Notes: generated from the letters alone by a model not told the origin. A DNA stretch of 64,000 nucleotides from Bacteroides stercoris ATCC 43183 (GCF_025147325.1 NZ_CP102262.1:1922001-1986000); one strand, 5' to 3'; positions 17,797-27,914 are shown, counted from the first letter of the stretch. Numbers and translations: made by a program.

Positions 17797-19110
17797 GTGC
17801 GTATTAAATTTTATTTTTTTATTCTTGTATTGTTTTTGCTTGGGCTGGGTGGAGCGTTGATATATTTGGCAGGCAAAATGCAGACCACGCATCTATATGT
17901 TGTGGAGGGTATTATTGTATTCATACTGCTCTATCTGGCGGTGTTCTATCGTAAGATTGTCAAGCCGATGAGTACGATAGGAAGCGGTATGGAGTTGTTG
18001 CGCGAGCAGGATTTCAGCAGCCGGCTCAGCAGGGTGGGGCAGTATGAGGCCGACCGTATTGTGAACGTTTTCAACCGTATGATGGAACAACTCAAGAATG
18101 AGCGTCTGCGTATGCGCGAGCAGAACCATTTTCTTGATTTGCTGATTCAGGCATCGCCTATGGGGGTTGTCATTATGACGTTGGACGGTGAGGTGTCACA
18201 ACTCAATCCGATGGCTGTAAAGATGCTGGGCGTTCGTCTGGAAGAGGCGCAGAACAGGAAACTGGATAAAATTGATTCGCCTTTGGCGGAAGAGCTGGCA
18301 TCCATTCCTAAAGAAACGACTTCCGTGGTGCGGTTGAACGATGCGAATATCTACAAGTGTACCCATTCTTCGTTTATAGACAGGGGGTTCAAGCATCCTT
18401 TCTTCCTGATAGAGCGCATGACGGATGAAGTGATGAAAGCGGAAAAGCGTGCATACGAAAAGGTTATCCGTATGATTGCCCACGAGGTGAACAATACCAC
18501 TGCCGGCATTACCTCTACCTTGGATACGGTGGAGCAGGCTCTTTCTACGGAAGAAAATATGGAAGACATTTGCGAGGTGATGCGCGTGTGTACGGAGCGC
18601 TGTTTCTCTATGAGCCGTTTCATTACCCGTTTTGCCGATGTGGTGAAGATACCCGAACCTACGGTAGCGCAGGTTCAACTGAACGAATTGGTATCCATGT
18701 GCAAGCGTTTTATGGAGGGAATGTGCAATGACCGCAACATTATTCTCCGCTTGGAATGCGACCCCGAAGTAGGGCAGGTGCGCCTGGATGCTTCGCTGTT
18801 CGAGCAGGTTTTGGTAAATATCATTAAGAATGCTGCCGAAAGTATAGAGAGCGCCGGAGAAGCGGCAGGCAAGCAGGGCGAAATAACGGTAAGGACCACT
18901 GCCCCCGCTCTTATAGAAATCGTAGACAATGGTCCCGGAATCAGCAAAGAGACCGAAGCTAAACTCTTCAGTCCCTTCTTCTCCACCAAGCCGAACGGGC
19001 AGGGGATTGGCCTGGTGTTTATCAGGGAAGTGCTGAGCCGTCACGGTTGTGCATTCTCCCTGCGCACATACAATGACGGATTGACCCGCTTCCGAATCTT
19101 GTTTAATTGA
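17797..19110 (+). CDS. Membrane sensor histidine kinase (NtrB/AtoS-like)
   Basis: A 437-residue kinase with a GTG start at 17797. Two N-terminal transmembrane helices (FYFFILVLFLLGLGGALIYL and VVEGIIVFILLYLAVFY) leave almost no periplasmic sensor. Then come a HAMP linker (RKIVKPMSTIGSGMELLREQ), a PAS domain at about 115-190 (LDLLIQASPMGVVIMTLDGE), the phospho-acceptor segment MIAHEVNNTTAGITSTLD (His in HEVNN), and the ATPase boxes NIIKNAAES, VDNGPGISKE, FSPFFSTKPNGQGIGLVFIR. It lies 140 bp after the NtrC-type regulator, which it most likely phosphorylates. With so little exposed outside, the signal may be membrane-borne or cytoplasmic. Confidence 0.93.
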   Translation: MRIKFYFFILVLFLLGLGGALIYLAGKMQTTHLYVVEGIIVFILLYLAVFYRKIVKPMSTIGSGMELLREQDFSSRLSRVGQYEADRIVNVFNRMMEQLKNERLRMREQNHFLDLLIQASPMGVVIMTLDGEVSQLNPMAVKMLGVRLEEAQNRKLDKIDSPLAEELASIPKETTSVVRLNDANIYKCTHSSFIDRGFKHPFFLIERMTDEVMKAEKRAYEKVIRMIAHEVNNTTAGITSTLDTVEQALSTEENMEDICEVMRVCTERCFSMSRFITRFADVVKIPEPTVAQVQLNELVSMCKRFMEGMCNDRNIILRLECDPEVGQVRLDASLFEQVLVNIIKNAAESIESAGEAAGKQGEITVRTTAPALIEIVDNGPGISKETEAKLFSPFFSTKPNGQGIGLVFIREVLSRHGCAFSLRTYNDGLTRFRILFN

Positions 19111-19127
19111 GAATTCCCAATTCTCAA
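19107..19127. terminator. Hairpin shared by convergent kinase and aspD genes
   Basis: TTGAGAATT, CCC, AATTCTCAA is a perfect 9-bp inverted repeat. It contains the TGA of the kinase (19108-19110) and overlaps the stop of aspD on the other strand (19124-19126). It probably acts in both directions; an AT-rich stem and only a short downstream T stretch make it weak. Confidence 0.55.
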
Positions 19128-20743
19128 CTTCTGTTTTTCCTCCATTCTTCTGCGTACTCATCCAATATCCGCTTGATTCCCTGGCCGATTGTAATATAAT
19201 CACTCTCGTTCAGATTGGCAAGGGAAGCACGTACGCTCCATTCGGGTCCGTCGAAGCCGCCACCGTTCAGAAGCACTAAAGATGTTTCCTGAGCAAGGCG
19301 GAATACTACGTTCAGCGGACTGTACGTTTTTTTGAGGTATTCCACAAACTTCTCTCCATAGAACTTTTCGGCCCATACCAGCATGTCTATTTCCGTATAA
19401 TAGCCTACCCGTAAGGGGTCTTCCACTAACGTAAACCCGGTATTGTCCCAAAGAGCCTGCAAGCGGCGCCGGATAATTTCCTGCATTTTCTGCTTGTAGC
19501 TGTTCTCTTTGTCCAGCAGGGCAAAGGCGGCGAATAAGCTCATCTGCATCTGTTGAGGCAATGAAAGTCCTGCCGTATGGTTCAAGGCTATCTGACGGCT
19601 GTCCGCTACCATGCGGTCTATGAACTTCAATTTTTCGGGATGCAGGGTCAGCGTGGCATAGCGGCGGTTGAGGGCTTCGCGCTTCTCTTTCGGCAATCGG
19701 GATATTTGTCTGTCGAATACATTGTATTCGTGCAGCGCTATGACGGCATTGCGCCAGCCGGTAGCGCCGAAATACTTGGAGAAAGAGTATACGCAAAGCG
19801 TATTGTACGGAATTTCTGCCATGAACGAGCGGAAATGCGGGCTGAAAGTACCGTACACATCGTCCGTAATAATCATCAGGTTGGGATTGTCTTCCTTTAC
19901 GATGTTTACGATGCGCGCCATTGTTTCGGGGCTGAGCGTATAGCTGGGCGGGTTGCTTGGGTTGGTGACAAACAAAGCCTTTATGGCCGGATTTTTCAGC
20001 CGGTCTATATCCTCGTCACTGTATTGCCACAGATGCAGCCCGTCTTTGCTCATGCGGTTGGCATGCAACTCGGTCACCTTGAACCGGTAACGGTCCAGTT
20101 GGGGAATCTCTATGTAAGGTGTAAAGGCGGGAACCATGAGGGCGATGCCGTCGCCTTTGTCCAGCAGGAAATTCTCTTGCAGCGAATCGAAGATGTAACA
20201 CATGGCAGCCGTTCCGCCTTCGGTGGCAAACAGGTTGAAAGCTCCGCGAGGCGGACGGTTGTCGCACATTTCCTGATTCAGGTAGTCGCATACCAGCATT
20301 TCGGTGAATTGCAGGATGCGGTCGGGCACAGGATACTGGTTGCCTATGACGCTTTCCGCCCATTCGTGTACGAGGCTGTCGGGGTCGACGGCATGCTGCA
20401 TCAGCATGTAGTGGTAGGTTTGTTCCAGCAGTTTGGCTCCGGGCTGGTAGGTATTGCTTTTGAGGAATTGCTCAAAGCGGGCGGCAATACCTTGTTTTTC
20501 GGGGATGCCGGCGATGCCTTCGGGGAGAAACATGACGTGACGGCATTCTTCCAGTCCGAATTTTCCCAGGAGGAAAAAGGCTTCGCGTGGAGTGGTTGCA
20601 ATCCAGTTGGGATTGCCGCGCCCGGCGTTCAACATGGTACGGGCGGTCTTTTTCAGGCTTTCATCTGCCATGTCGATAAGACGGTTTTTCAGTTCAAAGG
20701 GACTGATATTCTCCATCTTCTTTTCTAAAAGTTTTGTATTCAT
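19124..20743 (-). CDS. aspD: Aspartate 4-decarboxylase / aspartate aminotransferase
   Basis: A 539-residue PLP enzyme of fold type I, longer than ordinary aminotransferases as expected for AspD. It has MLNAGRGNPNWIATTPREAF (the family's GRGNPNW), NLFATEGGTAAMCYIFDSL, LFVTNPSNPPSYTLSPE, IITDDVYGTFSPHF and the PLP lysine in CVYSFSKYFGATGWR. It releases CO2 from aspartate to give alanine. Upstream in the same orientation is an AspT-type aspartate:alanine exchanger; together they form a proton-consuming decarboxylation cycle that supports acid tolerance and proton-motive force. The 237-bp leader between the two genes carries a 22-bp dyad array. Confidence 0.94.
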   Translation of the reverse strand: MNTKLLEKKMENISPFELKNRLIDMADESLKKTARTMLNAGRGNPNWIATTPREAFFLLGKFGLEECRHVMFLPEGIAGIPEKQGIAARFEQFLKSNTYQPGAKLLEQTYHYMLMQHAVDPDSLVHEWAESVIGNQYPVPDRILQFTEMLVCDYLNQEMCDNRPPRGAFNLFATEGGTAAMCYIFDSLQENFLLDKGDGIALMVPAFTPYIEIPQLDRYRFKVTELHANRMSKDGLHLWQYSDEDIDRLKNPAIKALFVTNPSNPPSYTLSPETMARIVNIVKEDNPNLMIITDDVYGTFSPHFRSFMAEIPYNTLCVYSFSKYFGATGWRNAVIALHEYNVFDRQISRLPKEKREALNRRYATLTLHPEKLKFIDRMVADSRQIALNHTAGLSLPQQMQMSLFAAFALLDKENSYKQKMQEIIRRRLQALWDNTGFTLVEDPLRVGYYTEIDMLVWAEKFYGEKFVEYLKKTYSPLNVVFRLAQETSLVLLNGGGFDGPEWSVRASLANLNESDYITIGQGIKRILDEYAEEWRKNRS

Positions 20744-20825
20744 ATAATCTGAAGTTTAGTTTTTAAAAAGCGTTATAATTAAAGTGACAGTCGGCATAAA
20801 CTAATTCCAGGTATGCTAAAATCTA

Positions 20826-20913
20826 TTCGTCCGATAATTGTTTTCAATTCGTCCGACAGCTGTTGAATTATCGTCCGACAATTGTTGAATTTTCGTCCGA
20901 CAGATGTCGGACG
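20826..20913. repeat. Four-copy 22-bp dyad array between aspT and aspD
   Basis: Units begin at 20826, 20848, 20870 and 20892, exactly 22 bp apart, with core TTCGTCCGACA (first copy CCGATA, third starts ATC). Each unit is an imperfect dyad; the fourth is perfect: CGTCCGACA, GA, TGTCGGACG. It lies 83-170 bp upstream of the aspD start. Two-helical-turn spacing of dyads suits cooperative protein binding, though a hairpin series in RNA is also possible. Confidence 0.85.
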
Positions 20914-20980
20914 GAAAGATTTTAGTAAGCTTGAAAACAGTTTTTACTTATTAAGTAATCTGCTTAAAGTCTTCAGGGCA

Positions 20981-22675
20981 TTAAATCAACAGGACGATAA
21001 CCACTCCCCATATAATCAGCAGGGTGTTGCCTACGGCATACGTCACGGTATAACCCAGCGCAGGCGTTTCACTCTCTACGGCATCCTGTATGGCTCCGAG
21101 GGCTGCCGTAGTGGTCCTTGCGCCCGCACAGCATCCCAATGCGATGGCCGGATGAAACTTGAACAGATACCTGGCAAGCAACAGCCCGATAATCAGTGGG
21201 AAAGTGGTGGCTGCTGCGCCTACGAGGAACAGGCTGATACCCACATCGTGAAATCCCTGTACAAAACCGGGGCCTGCCGATATGCCTACTACGGCGATAA
21301 ACATGTTCAGCCCTACATTGTTCAGTACCCATTGCGACGGTTCGGGAATGCGTCCGAAAGTGGGATGCTTGCTGCGCAGCCAGCCGAAGAGCAATCCCGC
21401 TATCAGCGCTCCGCCACTGGTGCTCAGACTGATTGGTACGCCGCCGATGTGGACGGATAGTGCACCGAACAACCCGCCTACAAGGATGCCGAGCCCTACG
21501 AAAATCATATCAGTCTGATTGGTAGGACGGTCTATATAGCCCAAACGTCTGGCGGCTGTTTCCACTTCCTGCCTGGTTCCCACTACCTCTACCACGTCGC
21601 CGGCATCTACGGTGGTCTGCGCCATGACGGGGATGTCGATGCCCGCACGCCTGATGCTGCGGATACTGACACCGTGCATGAACTTCTCGTTGCGGATGGC
21701 CGAAACGGTCTTTCCGGCAAAGGTCTTTTTGGTAATCATGACGGGCAGTTTTTCTGCGGGGAAGTCCAATAGCTGCTGGTCTTGTATTTCAGGTCCTATC
21801 CAATCCTCTTCGCCGATAACGTATTCCCGGCGTCCGCTTAGTACGACTTCATCCCCTATTTCCAGTTGCACGTTGGGGCTGACCTCACGGATAGTGCCTG
21901 CCTTGCGTATCCGCTCCACAAACAGGCGCTTGTCCTGTTGCTGGAAGTACACTTCAAGGTCTACGACCCTTTTCCCGTTTTTGAACCATTCGTTTTCGAT
22001 GCGGTAGGCGCGGAAAGTGACGGGGCGTGCGGCATGAATAAAGCCGGGTTCATCTGCCTGAGAGTTGCCCATGCGGACTTCCAAATCCTTGCAGGCGGCT
22101 TTCACCTTATCCAGTCCGCCCAGCATTTTCGGTCCGATGGACGATAGCACCCAAGCCGAGCCGGCGGTACCGAAAATGTAGGTTACGGCATAGGATACGG
22201 GGATGATGTTGACGTAGCTCTGCCGTTGCGCTTCATCCAGTCCCATGTTTGCCATTGTATCTTCGGCCACGCCGATGACGGCCGATATGGTTTGTGAGCC
22301 GGCAAGCAATCCGGCGGCTTCTCCCATGTTATATCCCATGAGTAGGGCAAGCAGCCAGGTTACTCCCAAAACGGATACGCACATCAGCACCGCAAAAGCC
22401 ACTTGGGGCAATCCGTCTTTTTTCAGTCCGCGAAAGAACTGCGGCCCTACCTTGTAGCCTACGGCAAACAGAAACAGCAAGAAAAACACTGACTTGACAG
22501 GGCCGGGTACGGCAATATTCAGTTGCCCTACCACTACGCCTACCAATAACACGCTGGTGACGGTTCCCAAAGTAAACTTACCGATACGCAGCTTACCCAG
22601 CCAGAACCCCAGAAAAATGGTGAGGAAAATGGCTAATTCGGGACGTTCTCTGAGTTGGTTGAAAATCCATTCCAT
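20981..22675 (-). CDS. aspT: Aspartate:alanine exchanger family transporter (AspT)
   Basis: A 564-residue membrane protein starting [20 protein letters not shown]; the frame is open farther upstream but MEWIF is where family homology begins. Two AspT/YidE/YbjL half-domains flank two TrkA-C (RCK-C) domains: [20 protein letters not shown] and [20 protein letters not shown] in the first half, then [15 protein letters not shown] and [16 protein letters not shown], then [20 protein letters not shown] and [20 protein letters not shown] in the second. AspT swaps aspartate in for alanine out. Together with aspD downstream this makes an electrogenic decarboxylation pathway. Specificity is inferred from that neighbour; family membership is secure. 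Confidence 0.9.
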   Translation of the reverse strand: MEWIFNQLRERPELAIFLTIFLGFWLGKLRIGKFTLGTVTSVLLVGVVVGQLNIAVPGPVKSVFFLLFLFAVGYKVGPQFFRGLKKDGLPQVAFAVLMCVSVLGVTWLLALLMGYNMGEAAGLLAGSQTISAVIGVAEDTMANMGLDEAQRQSYVNIIPVSYAVTYIFGTAGSAWVLSSIGPKMLGGLDKVKAACKDLEVRMGNSQADEPGFIHAARPVTFRAYRIENEWFKNGKRVVDLEVYFQQQDKRLFVERIRKAGTIREVSPNVQLEIGDEVVLSGRREYVIGEEDWIGPEIQDQQLLDFPAEKLPVMITKKTFAGKTVSAIRNEKFMHGVSIRSIRRAGIDIPVMAQTTVDAGDVVEVVGTRQEVETAARRLGYIDRPTNQTDMIFVGLGILVGGLFGALSVHIGGVPISLSTSGGALIAGLLFGWLRSKHPTFGRIPEPSQWVLNNVGLNMFIAVVGISAGPGFVQGFHDVGISLFLVGAAATTFPLIIGLLLARYLFKFHPAIALGCCAGARTTTAALGAIQDAVESETPALGYTVTYAVGNTLLIIWGVVIVLLI

Positions 22676-22819
22676 AATTAAGTATTTAGGTCGGTTTGTA
22701 CGTCTTTTGTAAGTCGTATTCGCTATACAACGGGTTTTAACGGGAAGTGTTTTGAATAAAAGTGGTTTTTTAGAACATTTATTCCGCAAAACCGGACTTT
22801 TAGAAAAAGTTTTCTTCCG

Positions 22820-22827
22820 TACCTTTG
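22820..22827 (+). promoter_or_regulatory. Bacteroides promoter -7 box for the DUF5686 gene
   Basis: TACCTTTG matches TAnnTTTG, with TTTT at 22798-22801 as a near -33 box (18-base gap). The start of transcription would be about 20 nt before the ATG at 22854. Confidence 0.5.
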
Positions 22828-22853
22828 CGCACTGAATGATAGATGGGTAAGGT

Positions 22854-25391
22854 ATGAGGTTGTTTATTAGGGTATTTCTGCTGTTGCAGATAATTGCACT
22901 TCCTGTGAGGGCGCAATATATAGTGCAAGGTGTTGTCACGGATTCGCTGACACGGGAGCCGTTGCCATATACCTCGGTCTATCTGAAAGGAACCACAGAG
23001 GGGGGGATGACTGATGACAAGGGGGTATTTTCCTTTAAGACCTATCGCCCGGAAGCACGGTTGGTAATCTCGGCCGTGGGCTATAATGAATACACCCGGC
23101 TGATTCATCCGGCACGCGGGGAGCGTATAAAAGTGGCGCTTGCCCCCACCACTTATGCACTGAATGAAGTGGTGGTGAAGCCGAAACGCGAGCGCTACAA
23201 GAAGAAAAACAATCCGGCAGTGGAGTTTGTGCGGAAGATGATAGAGCACCGGGATGATTATTCTCCGGATGAGCGCGACTTCTGGCAGCGCGAGCGTTAT
23301 GAGAAAATGACGTTTGCCATTAATAACTTCGACAGTGTGAAACAGCAGAAGTGGCTGTACCGCAAGTTCAAGTTCCTGACCGATTATGTGGATACCTCCG
23401 CCGTGACGGGAAAGCCGGTACTGGCGGTGTCCAACCGCGAGTTGCTGGCTACGGATTATTACCGTAAGTCGCCGCACAGCGAAAAGCAATGGGTGAAGGC
23501 GCGGCGGCAGGCGGGAGTGGACGAAATGCTGTCACAGCAGGGGATGGAGCAGGCCATCAGCGTCACTATGACGGACGTGGATATTTATCAGAACAACATA
23601 ACGCTGTTTACCAATAAGTTTGTCAGTCCGTTATCTTCTTTAGGCCCTTCGTTCTACAAATACTATCTGATGGATACGCTGACCGTTGCCGGAAAGCCTT
23701 GCGTGGACTTGACTTTCGTGCCTTTCAACTCCGAGTCGTTCGGCTTTACGGGGCATCTGTACGTCATGCTGGACAGCACGTATTTCGTGCGTCGTGTAGT
23801 GATGAACTTTCCTCAGAAAATCAATCTGAACTTTGTGGATTACATGAAGATAGAACAGGACTTCGACCGTGCAGAAGACGGTACAAGGCAACTTATGAAT
23901 GAAAGTATCACGACGGAATTCAAATTGGTGGACAACAGCGACGGCATCTATGCCAAACGGGATGTCTATTACCGGAATTATGCTTACGAATCTACTGCCG
24001 ATGCCTTGCAGGCGTTCCGAAAACCCGAGAAGGTGATTGAAGGCATGGACTCTTCCGCTCATTCCGACGCTTACTGGGATGCCAACCGCCTTGCGGAAGT
24101 GAGCAAGAAAGAGACTTCCGTAGACAAGATGATGGCGCAACTGCGTAGTTATCCGGTTTATTATTGGACGGAGAAGGTGCTGAAGGTGCTGTTTACCGGA
24201 TATATTCCCGCACCTAAGGAGAAAGCTCCTTTGTTCTATATCGGCATGATGAACACCACCATTAGCGGTAATGCGCTGGAAGGAGTGCGTGTGCGTGCCG
24301 GTGGAATGACAACGGCATGGCTTAATCCGCATTTGTTCGGCAGGGGATATGTGGCGTACGGTTTCCGCGACGAACGTGTGAAAGGGTTGGCGGAACTGGA
24401 ATATTCTTTCCATAAGAAAAAAGAGTATGCCAATGAGTTTCCGATTCACTCTTTGAAACTCCGTTATCTGTCCGATGTCAACCAGTATGGGCAACATTAT
24501 CTCTATACCAGTCAGGATAACGTTTTCTTGGCATTGAAACGCCAGAAGGACGACCGTATCGGCTATCAGCGGAAAGCGGAACTGACGTATACGAACGAGT
24601 TTCATTCGGGCTTCTCCTTTCAAGTGACCACACGTCTGCGGAAAGATGAATCTTCGCATCTCATTCCTTTCATCAGGCAGGATAAAGATAAGTCGTTTGT
24701 AAAAAGTATTTCGACCAGTGAACTGGAACTTAAACTGCGTTATGCTCCTAATGAGAAGTTCTTTCAGACACAGTGGAACCGTTTTCCGGTATCTTTGGAT
24801 GCTCCGGTATTTACGCTGACGCATACAATGGCCGCCAAAGGAGTGCTGGGTGGAGACTATACGTATCATTATACGGAGGCAGGATTTCAGAAACGTTTCT
24901 GGTTCTCGGCTTTCGGCTATACGGACGTCATACTGAAAGCCGGTAAGGTGTGGAATAAAGTTCCTTTTCCGCTGCTTATCATTCCCAATGCCAACTTGTC
25001 CTACACCATTCAGCCGGAGTCTTACTCGCTGATGAATGCAATGGAATTTATGAACGATGAATATGCCTCGTGGGATGTGACTTACTTTTTGAACGGTTTC
25101 CTTTTCAACCGCATTCCGTTGTTGAAAAAATTGAAATGGCGCGAAGTGTTGTCCTGCCGGGGAATTTATGGAAATCTGAGCGACAAGAACAATCCGGAAT
25201 TCAGTGAGGGATTGTTTGCCTTTCCGGCAGGAAGCACTACTATGGGACACACTCCGTACGTGGAGGTAGGGGTAGGTGTTGAGAATATTTTAAAAGTGCT
25301 CCGGGTGGATTATGTATGGCGTTTGACTTACCGCGATTTACCTAATATAGATAAATCCGGGCTTAGAATCAGTCTGCACATGACGTTTTAA
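22854..25391 (+). CDS. DUF5686 / carboxypeptidase-regulatory-like outer-membrane protein
   Basis: An 845-residue envelope protein. A signal peptide ([20 protein letters not shown]) is followed by a CarboxypepD_reg-like beta sandwich at about 22-105 ([20 protein letters not shown], then [20 protein letters not shown]), then a long region resembling DUF5686 that ends in aromatic-rich strands and a terminal Phe (ISLHMTF), as in outer-membrane barrels. It lacks the TonB plug of SusC proteins. No enzymatic motif is seen. Its function is unknown; the family is widespread in Bacteroidota. It is divergently arranged with aspT and separated from the inositol cluster by 100 bp, so a link with either is not evident. 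Confidence 0.75.
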   Translation: MRLFIRVFLLLQIIALPVRAQYIVQGVVTDSLTREPLPYTSVYLKGTTEGGMTDDKGVFSFKTYRPEARLVISAVGYNEYTRLIHPARGERIKVALAPTTYALNEVVVKPKRERYKKKNNPAVEFVRKMIEHRDDYSPDERDFWQRERYEKMTFAINNFDSVKQQKWLYRKFKFLTDYVDTSAVTGKPVLAVSNRELLATDYYRKSPHSEKQWVKARRQAGVDEMLSQQGMEQAISVTMTDVDIYQNNITLFTNKFVSPLSSLGPSFYKYYLMDTLTVAGKPCVDLTFVPFNSESFGFTGHLYVMLDSTYFVRRVVMNFPQKINLNFVDYMKIEQDFDRAEDGTRQLMNESITTEFKLVDNSDGIYAKRDVYYRNYAYESTADALQAFRKPEKVIEGMDSSAHSDAYWDANRLAEVSKKETSVDKMMAQLRSYPVYYWTEKVLKVLFTGYIPAPKEKAPLFYIGMMNTTISGNALEGVRVRAGGMTTAWLNPHLFGRGYVAYGFRDERVKGLAELEYSFHKKKEYANEFPIHSLKLRYLSDVNQYGQHYLYTSQDNVFLALKRQKDDRIGYQRKAELTYTNEFHSGFSFQVTTRLRKDESSHLIPFIRQDKDKSFVKSISTSELELKLRYAPNEKFFQTQWNRFPVSLDAPVFTLTHTMAAKGVLGGDYTYHYTEAGFQKRFWFSAFGYTDVILKAGKVWNKVPFPLLIIPNANLSYTIQPESYSLMNAMEFMNDEYASWDVTYFLNGFLFNRIPLLKKLKWREVLSCRGIYGNLSDKNNPEFSEGLFAFPAGSTTMGHTPYVEVGVGVENILKVLRVDYVWRLTYRDLPNIDKSGLRISLHMTF

Positions 25392-25491
25392 CTTAAATCT
25401 TACTAACAGAGTATTAAATCGGATAAAAAGACTAATCTATATTGGGTAAAATACCCTAAATTTGAGCAATTTTTTAAACTAAAATAATTCA

Positions 25492-26787
25492 ATGGCAATG
25501 AAAGAAAACATTAAGCCGGCAACCGGTCGTTTAGGCGTACTGGTAGTCGGAGTAGGTGGTGCGGTTGCAACCACTATGATTACAGGTACATTAGCAGCCC
25601 GTAAGGGGTTGGCAAAAGCTATAGGCTCAATCGCACAAATGGCTACTATGCGTATGCAGGACGGCAAAGAACATCTGATTAAGGATATAGTGCCTTTGGT
25701 TGATTTGAACGATATCGTTTTCGGCGGTTGGGACATTTTCGCTGATGATGCGTATGAAGCTGCAATGTATGCAGAGGTTTTGAAGGAAAAGGACTTGAAC
25801 CTCGTAAAAGATGAGTTGAAAGCCATTAAACCCATGCCTGCCGCTTTTGACCACAATTTTGCAAAACGCCTGAACGGTACGCACATCAAGAATGCCGCTA
25901 CACGTTGGGACATGGTAGAGCAGTTGCGTGAGGATATCCGCACTTTCAAGGCAAACAACAATTGCGACCGTATCGCCGTGTTGTGGGCTGCAAGTACTGA
26001 AATTTATGTTCCTCTGGCAGAAGAGCACAAGTCGCTCGCTGCTTTGGAAAAGGCAATGAAGGAAAACAATACGGAAGTTATTTCTCCGAGCATGTGCTAC
26101 GCTTACGCTGCAATCGCAGAAGGTGCTCCGTTCATCATGGGTGCTCCTAACTTGTGCGTAGATACTCCGGCTATGTGGGAATTCTCCAAGAAAATGAATG
26201 TGCCTATTGCCGGTAAAGACTTCAAGAGCGGTCAGACTTTGATGAAAACTGTACTTGCTCCGATGTTCAAGACCCGTATGCTGGGTGTAAGCGGATGGTT
26301 CTCTACCAATATCTTGGGTAATCGTGACGGTGAAGTGCTTGACCAACCGGAAAACTTCAAGACCAAAGAAGTCAGCAAGCTGTCCGTTATCGACAATATC
26401 TTCGAACCCGAAAAATTCCCCGATTTGTACGGTGATGTATATCACAAAGTACGTATTAACTATTACCCGCCCCGTAAGGACAACAAGGAGGCATGGGATA
26501 ATATCGATATCTTCGGCTGGATGGGCTATCCGATGGAAATCAAGGTTAACTTCCTGTGTCGCGACTCTATCTTGGCAGCTCCTATCGCACTCGACCTGGT
26601 TATCTTCAGTGACCTCGCTCTGCGTGCCGGTATGTGCGGTATCCAGACTTGGCTGTCATTCTTCTGCAAGAGCCCGATGCACGACTTTGAACACGAACCG
26701 GTACATGACCTGTTCCAACAATGGAGAATGGTGAAAGAAACCCTGCGCAATATGGTAGGTGAAACTGCACCGAGCTATTTGGACTAA
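25492..26787 (+). CDS. ino1: Inositol-3-phosphate synthase (myo-inositol-1-phosphate synthase)
   Basis: A 431-residue NAD-dependent enzyme converting glucose 6-phosphate to inositol 3-phosphate. It has the NAD loop GVLVVGVGGAVATTMITGTL, DIVFGGWDIFADDAYEAA, a central VAGKDFKSGQT-type segment (here IAGKDFKSGQTLMKTVLAPM), VSGWFSTNILGNRDGEVLDQ, and an SKLSVIDNIF segment close to the catalytic lysine region of the family. An ATG at 25492 with a second ATG two codons on leaves the exact start ambiguous by two residues. A TAAATTTG box sits at 25457-25464. It is the first gene of the inositol-lipid cluster reaching to 29497, where it supplies the headgroup precursor; the order matches BT_1526 to BT_1522 as I recall it. 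Confidence 0.94.
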   Translation: MAMKENIKPATGRLGVLVVGVGGAVATTMITGTLAARKGLAKAIGSIAQMATMRMQDGKEHLIKDIVPLVDLNDIVFGGWDIFADDAYEAAMYAEVLKEKDLNLVKDELKAIKPMPAAFDHNFAKRLNGTHIKNAATRWDMVEQLREDIRTFKANNNCDRIAVLWAASTEIYVPLAEEHKSLAALEKAMKENNTEVISPSMCYAYAAIAEGAPFIMGAPNLCVDTPAMWEFSKKMNVPIAGKDFKSGQTLMKTVLAPMFKTRMLGVSGWFSTNILGNRDGEVLDQPENFKTKEVSKLSVIDNIFEPEKFPDLYGDVYHKVRINYYPPRKDNKEAWDNIDIFGWMGYPMEIKVNFLCRDSILAAPIALDLVIFSDLALRAGMCGIQTWLSFFCKSPMHDFEHEPVHDLFQQWRMVKETLRNMVGETAPSYLD

Positions 26788-26938
26788 AATAAGAAAACGG
26801 TAAGGTAATAAAAGTGATAAGGCGATAGAGTGATTGGCAAGTTTCCGCTTGAAATTTCATCACTTTACTGCCTTACCACTTTTATGACTTTATCACCGCA
26901 TTATCTTGTCACTTTTATTATTCTATCACTTTTTATCA
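26788..26938 (+). repeat. Degenerate CACTTTTAT-type repeats between ino1 and the PgpA-type gene
   Basis: CACT/CACC words recur at 26861, 26877, 26894, 26910 and 26927, a period of 16-17 bp, each followed by a pyrimidine-rich stretch such as CACTTTTATTATTCTAT. Reverse-complement relatives (AATAAAAGTGATAAGGCGAT) occupy 26808-26827 right after the ino1 stop, so the transcript can form a long imperfect stem. No gene is present. Confidence 0.65.
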
Positions 26939-27412
26939 ATGAAGAAACCCTCTTTTTTCCCGGTTATCATCGGTACGGGCTTCGGTTCGGGCTTTTCTCC
27001 TTTCGCTCCGGGTACGGCAGGCGCTTTACTGGCCGTGCTTATCTGGTTCGGAATATCTTTCATTGTTTCGGAAATATGCCTGATATGGCTGACGGTGGCT
27101 CTTATTCTTTTTTTTACGGTAATGGGAGTATGGGCAACCAATCGTCTTGAACCTTTCTGGGGAGAGGACCCGTCACGGGTGGTGGTGGACGAAATGGTAG
27201 GAGTGTGGATTGCATTGCTGGCAGCACCGTCTGGAAATGTCTGGTATGCGTTGGGGGCTTTTGCCCTCTTTCGTCTGTTTGACATATTCAAACCGTTAGG
27301 CATCCACCGCATGGAAAGTTTTCCGGGCGGAATTGGCGTGATGATGGACGATATCTTGGCGGGAATTTATAGCTTTGTAGTCTTAATCGGAGTAAGATGG
27401 CTGATAAGCTGA
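26939..27412 (+). CDS. PgpA-family phosphatase, probable phosphatidylinositol-phosphate phosphatase
   Basis: A 157-residue integral membrane protein of the phosphatidylglycerophosphatase A family; the start is ATG 26939 (MKKPSFFPVIIGTGFGSGFS). The family signature GTGFGSGFSPFAPGTAGALL and the acidic motif RVVVDEMVGVWIALL with RLFDIFKPLGIHRME, and MDDILAGIYSFVVL near the end, are all present. In the classic pathway it dephosphorylates phosphatidylglycerophosphate. Here, between an inositol phosphate synthase and a CDP-alcohol phosphotransferase, it more likely removes the phosphate from phosphatidylinositol phosphate, as reported for the B. thetaiotaomicron cluster. It overlaps the next gene by 16 bp, so translation is coupled. 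Confidence 0.85.
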   Translation: MKKPSFFPVIIGTGFGSGFSPFAPGTAGALLAVLIWFGISFIVSEICLIWLTVALILFFTVMGVWATNRLEPFWGEDPSRVVVDEMVGVWIALLAAPSGNVWYALGAFALFRLFDIFKPLGIHRMESFPGGIGVMMDDILAGIYSFVVLIGVRWLIS

Positions 27413-27903
27413 AAGGAAAACCGGGATTTGCAGGATGGCGTCATGCTGTTTGGGTCTTTATCAAGGCTCAGCTTTCGTCATACGTGGCAAGTCTCATAGA
27501 TTTCTTGGTGACCATTCTGCTGGTTAAACTATCCGGACTTTTTTATTTGTATGCTACTTTTCTGGGCTCTGTAGTTGGCGGCGTGGTGAATTGCGTTATC
27601 AATTACGGGTGGGTATTTCATGCGGACGACTGCAAAAAGACGCATGTTGCACTGAAGTATCTTTTTGTCTGGGGAGGTAGTATTTTATTGAATACATGGG
27701 GCACGTTTGCCCTGACCGAGTGGCTGACGGGTATGCACTGGGTGGACGGATTGCTGGGACATTATATAAACGATGTGTTTATCCTGTCCAAGATTATCGT
27801 AGCCATTCTGGTGGCGTTCTTCTGGAACTATCATCTGCAACGGGTATTCGTATATCGTAATCATAATTTCGGGAAATTTATACGACAATATTTTAGAGAC
27901 TAA
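27397..27903 (+). CDS. GtrA-family membrane protein
   Basis: A 168-residue protein with four predicted transmembrane helices: [60 protein letters not shown], and [20 protein letters not shown]. The closing [15 protein letters not shown] is the typical GtrA end (W.FF.NRxWVF-like). GtrA proteins are thought to move or position lipid-linked sugars or lipids across the inner membrane. Its start lies inside the end of the pgpA-type gene and the transferase gene follows 11 bp on. A role as flippase or accessory for inositol lipids is a guess from position only. Confidence 0.8.
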   Translation: MADKLKGKPGFAGWRHAVWVFIKAQLSSYVASLIDFLVTILLVKLSGLFYLYATFLGSVVGGVVNCVINYGWVFHADDCKKTHVALKYLFVWGGSILLNTWGTFALTEWLTGMHWVDGLLGHYINDVFILSKIIVAILVAFFWNYHLQRVFVYRNHNFGKFIRQYFRD

Positions 27904-27914
27904 ATAGAACTGAT

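Noticed and set aside
19577..20728. 383-codon plus-strand ORF opposite aspD
   Set aside because: It is a shadow of aspD, which has the PLP lysine and family motifs.
20744..20830. Sigma-54 promoter before aspD
   Set aside because: A TGGAATTAGTTTATGC string is present on the minus strand, but GG and GC are 11 bases apart instead of 10.
20826..20913. CRISPR array
   Set aside because: Units are contiguous 22-bp repeats without spacers and no cas gene is present.
23640..25250. 536-codon ORF opposite the DUF5686 gene
   Set aside because: It is antisense to a gene with signal peptide and conserved domain; no independent evidence.
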